A DNA stretch of 64,000 bases from Nocardioides sp. Root1257 (GTDB lineage Bacteria; Actinomycetota; Actinomycetes; Propionibacteriales; Nocardioidaceae). Positions 63,931 through 64,000 of the stretch are shown here, in pieces; the first letter of the stretch is position 1; every line of letters begins with the position of its first letter. Below the pieces are notes generated by a model. That model was given only the letters and a program-made list of their open reading frames with translations, ran no database searches and was not told where the DNA came from. The stretch covers positions 461,614 through 525,613 of the forward strand of contig NZ_LMDV01000009.1 of the NCBI RefSeq assembly GCF_001425175.1, given 5' to 3'. The translations under genes were made by a program, and so were the position numbers.

Positions 63931-64000
63931 TCAGGTCGCCTCGTCGTACGTCGGATGCGTGGCCGACGCTGCTGAGCCGTCCGAGTCGTCCGAGTCGTCG
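63931..64000 (-). CDS. C-terminal end of a gene running off the right edge, probably a WYL-domain regulator
   Basis: On the minus strand the last 70 bases read an open frame ending DDSDDSDGSAASATHPTYDEAT before a TGA. The acidic low-complexity tail and the position directly upstream of tatA match the WYL-domain (PafC-like) regulators that precede tatAC in actinobacteria. Only the non-conserved tail is visible, so the identity is inferred from position. Confidence 0.45.
   Translation of the reverse strand, partial: DDSDDSDGSAASATHPTYDEAT

Overview
The window is a high-GC actinobacterial chromosome segment spanning the replication origin. Gene order (gyrA-gyrB-dciA-recF-gnd-dnaN-dnaA / rpmH-rnpA-yidD-yidC-jag-rsmG-parA-parB, then the trxA-trxB-anti-sigma-sigM-pseudokinase-murJ-DUF6049 block, pcnA, ino1-padR, ponA, rpsF-ssb-rpsR-rplI-dnaB and tatAC), frequent GTG starts, start codons only a few bases after -10 hexamers, and a TTGAGGAG...GTCTCGAAACC intergenic repeat point to the Propionibacteriales, most likely Nocardioides or a close relative. 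The species cannot be fixed from the sequence alone.

Layout. 1-700: the start of an unrecognised lower-GC gene running off the left edge, tRNA-Ala(TGC), a DLW-39 micro-protein gene and tRNA-Ile(GAT). 750-12110 (minus strand): the replication block DUF3566, gyrA, gyrB, dciA-like, recF, gnd, dnaN, dnaA. DnaA boxes lie on both sides of dnaA, so oriC is probably in the dnaN-dnaA and/or dnaA-rpmH gaps. 12630-17828 (plus strand): rpmH, rnpA, yidD, yidC, khpB/jag, rsmG, parA, parB, with two perfect parS sites inside coding sequence. 17877-29301 (mostly minus): plsC, a PLP aminotransferase, a GNAT enzyme, the thioredoxin pair, the sigM operon and the lipid II flippase murJ with a separate catalytically dead kinase. 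29371-45337: tRNA CCA-adding enzyme, a HerA-like ATPase, a very large secreted M6 metalloprotease, myo-inositol-phosphate synthase with its PadR regulator, a class A penicillin-binding protein, a GT87 glycosyltransferase, an alanine-racemase-like/FemX pair and a secreted protein.

45539-51103 is the most unusual part. It is a tightly packed set encoding an ECF sigma factor, a small protein with a beta-sandwich-like tail, a cytosolic subtilisin-like protease with an intact Asp/His/Ser triad and a four-copy LHDGHP repeat, a TPR-CHAT caspase-like protease with an intact His/Cys dyad, and then a 104-residue protein that resembles the chagasin (I42) inhibitor fold. I read this as a possible intracellular two-protease stress, death or defence module with its own sigma factor and perhaps its own inhibitor.

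51096-64000: a GT2-GtrA/GT39 envelope glycosylation pair, endonuclease IV, a DUF4406 protein divergent from a DeoR regulator, a Ser/Thr kinase broken by a one-base frameshift, the rpsF-ssb-rpsR-rplI operon with a probable S6:S18-type leader, a MATE exporter, dnaB behind a regulatory region holding a near-consensus LexA box, an 18-bp palindrome and several DnaA boxes, then tatC, tatA and the acidic C-terminus of a gene running off the right edge (probably a WYL-domain regulator by position).
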